Origin: JACOXB01 sp036517755
GTDB lineage: Bacteria > Patescibacteriota > Minisyncoccia > UBA6257 > Colwellbacteraceae
Assembly (NCBI GenBank): GCA_036517755.1
Contig: DATDUH010000019.1
Span: 1-5,122 of the forward strand
Length of the DNA stretch: 5,122 nucleotides
Direction of reading: 5' to 3'
How positions within the stretch are numbered: the stretch's first letter is position 1; the number at the start of each line of letters is the position of its first letter. This document shows positions 4,249 to 5,122 of the stretch, piece after piece. Position numbers and translations under genes: made by a program. The notes under the pieces are model-generated. The model did no database searches. It worked only from the letters and a program-made list of their open reading frames with translations, and was not told the DNA's origin.

Positions 4249-4282
4249 CAGGCGCCGTTGAACTACCGGCCCGGCTACCCGA

Positions 4283-4312
4283 ATAATATGTTAAGTATCG
4301 ACCCAAATTCAA
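4283..4312 (-). promoter_or_regulatory. Putative promoter of the tRNA-Ala/tRNA-Ser unit
   Basis: On the minus strand TTGAAT (4312-4307) and TATTAT (4288-4283) have an 18-nt spacer and match the consensus at 4 of 6 and 5 of 6 positions. An alternative pair, TTGAAA (4320-4315) and GATACT (4299-4294), overlaps it with a 15-nt spacer. Either gives a leader of about 70-85 nt that includes the palindrome. The boxes lie in an AT-rich stretch with three CAAATT copies (4304-4309, 4310-4315, 4318-4323). Confidence 0.4.
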
Positions 4313-4351
4313 ATTTTCAAATTATCGTACTTTAATTTTGGGAACACCCGG

Positions 4352-4357
4352 TATAAT
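4352..4357 (+). promoter_or_regulatory. -10 box immediately before the ATPase start
   Basis: A perfect TATAAT ends 8 nt before the ATG at 4366, so initiation would fall at or within a base or two of the start codon, giving a leaderless message. No good -35 box is visible; TTTAAT at 4331-4336 with a 15-nt spacer is the best candidate. No Shine-Dalgarno site is present. Confidence 0.6.
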
Positions 4358-4365
4358 TAGTTCAG

Positions 4366-5122
4366 ATGAGAATTAGTGAAAAGGAGCTTGACCAGCCATA
4401 CTGGGCTTTATCCCCCGAAGAGATTTTCGAGATTTTAGAGACTTCTCCCGAAGGCCTTACCGAGGGCGAGGCAGAAAATCGTCTTAAAGAGTTCGGTCGA
4501 AATGTTCTACCGAAGGGCAAACGGGCGACTAAATTAAAAATTTTCCTTAACCAGTTTAAGAGCCCGCTTATTCTGATTCTTCTTATTGCCGGAGTGGTAA
4601 CCCTCGTTATTCAGGATTTTAAAGGCAGCGCTGTTATCTTCGCTGCCCTTTTGGTGAACGCGGCGCTTGGTTTCTATCAAGAGAACAAAGCCGAAACAGC
4701 TCTTCGAACCCTACGCACTTATATTAAAGAGCGAGCCAGGATAATTAGGGACGGAAAAGAGAAAGAGATTGACGCCGAAGAATTGGCGCCGGGGGATCAG
4801 ATCCGGCTTTTCGCTGGTCTTCGGGTGCCGGCCGATGCCCGGGTTTATAAAGTCAATAATTTCCTAGTGGATGAGGCGATTTTAACTGGCGAATCTTTGC
4901 CGGTTCAAAAGTCGACCGAGAAAGTCTCTTTGGAGACGGTGCTCGCCGATCGTTCTTCAATGGTCTGGGGCGGCACCTTAGTAAGCGAAGGAGTGGGGAT
5001 CGCTGTCGTCGTCGGAACCGGTGGAGAAACAGAGCTGGGGAGAGTGGCGGCCCTCGTCGGGCAAGAAGAGGCGGAGAAAACTCCACTTCAACTTGCCATT
5101 ACCAGGTTTTCTATTCGGGCCG
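4366..5122 (+). CDS. P-type cation-transporting ATPase, N-terminal part (runs off window)
   Basis: The first 252 codons of a P-type ATPase, an ATP-driven cation pump of the inner membrane; the gene continues past the right edge. Seen: a cation-ATPase N-terminal domain (about 10-65), with YWALSPEEIFEILETSPEGLTEGEAENRL (12-40) and the EFGRNVLP motif (42-49); hydrophobic segments at about 67-82 and 88-104; and an actuator domain with ELAPGDQIRLFAGLRVPADARV (139-160), DEAILTGES (169-177, the TGES dephosphorylation loop) and WGGTLVSEGVGIAVVVGTG (201-219). The N-terminal domain and the absence of heavy-metal-binding domains suggest a P2-type pump (Ca2+ or Na+/K+-like). The DKTGT phosphorylation motif and ion-binding helices that would settle specificity are outside the window. 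Start choice rests on the ATG directly behind a perfect TATAAT. It is divergent from the tRNA unit. Confidence 0.93.
   Translation, partial: MRISEKELDQPYWALSPEEIFEILETSPEGLTEGEAENRLKEFGRNVLPKGKRATKLKIFLNQFKSPLILILLIAGVVTLVIQDFKGSAVIFAALLVNAALGFYQENKAETALRTLRTYIKERARIIRDGKEKEIDAEELAPGDQIRLFAGLRVPADARVYKVNNFLVDEAILTGESLPVQKSTEKVSLETVLADRSSMVWGGTLVSEGVGIAVVVGTGGETELGRVAALVGQEEAEKTPLQLAITRFSIRA

Noticed and set aside
4304..4323. Three CAAATT copies as a CRISPR-like or iteron array
   Set aside because: Units are 6 nt in AT-rich promoter sequence with irregular spacing; too short and too few for an array or an origin.
4096..4335. 79-codon plus-strand frame with DRTGLEPVTPSLQMRCSTTELTA-type sequence
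   Set aside because: It is the antisense read of tRNA-Ser(CGA) and tRNA-Ala(UGC) plus the palindrome (LPAGRQ), a classic spurious annotation.
4853..5086. 77-codon minus-strand frame opposite the ATPase
   Set aside because: Arg/Pro/Leu-rich shadow of the actuator domain coding sequence.

Overview
The window looks like a stretch of a small, compact bacterial genome, most likely a member of the Candidate Phyla Radiation (Patescibacteria). The signs are short intergenic gaps, flanking genes that start close behind a -10 box without a Shine-Dalgarno sequence, a GC-rich palindrome (4229-4248) of a kind I recall as common in such genomes, and a membrane-anchored glycosidase of a type often seen there. 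This assignment is an inference; no rRNA or single-phylum marker is present.

Layout, left to right. Positions 1-157 are a GC-rich edge with open frames on both strands and no firm gene. Positions 157-1494 (-) encode a membrane-anchored (beta/alpha)8-barrel glycosidase resembling GH113. Directly upstream of it on the same strand is tRNA-Ser(UGA), back to back with tRNA-Ala(GGC) on the + strand; the two share a 56-bp divergent promoter region. Next comes a two-gene thymidylate operon, tmk (1876-2526) and thyX (2531-3316), with its own promoter, strong ribosome binding sites and a strong terminator. A DUF2238/VanZ-like multi-spanning membrane protein follows (3429-4070). Its 3' end runs antisense into tRNA-Ser(CGA), which sits 1 nt behind tRNA-Ala(UGC) in a two-tRNA minus-strand unit. 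After a 161-bp divergent spacer, a P-type cation ATPase gene starts at 4366 and leaves the window at its right edge.

The genes do not form one pathway. ThyX makes dTMP from dUMP and Tmk phosphorylates it to dTDP, so that pair is a coherent two-step route to DNA thymidine precursors. It is visibly more GC-rich than its neighbours (40 of 60 bases at 2881-2940, against 23 of 60 at both 481-540 and 3661-3720). It is also the only part with classical Shine-Dalgarno sites, which suggests a different origin or different expression demands. Two tRNA-Ala genes in inverted orientation bracket this operon and the membrane gene. I found no convincing evidence of a new multi-gene system; the points of interest are local and listed as findings.
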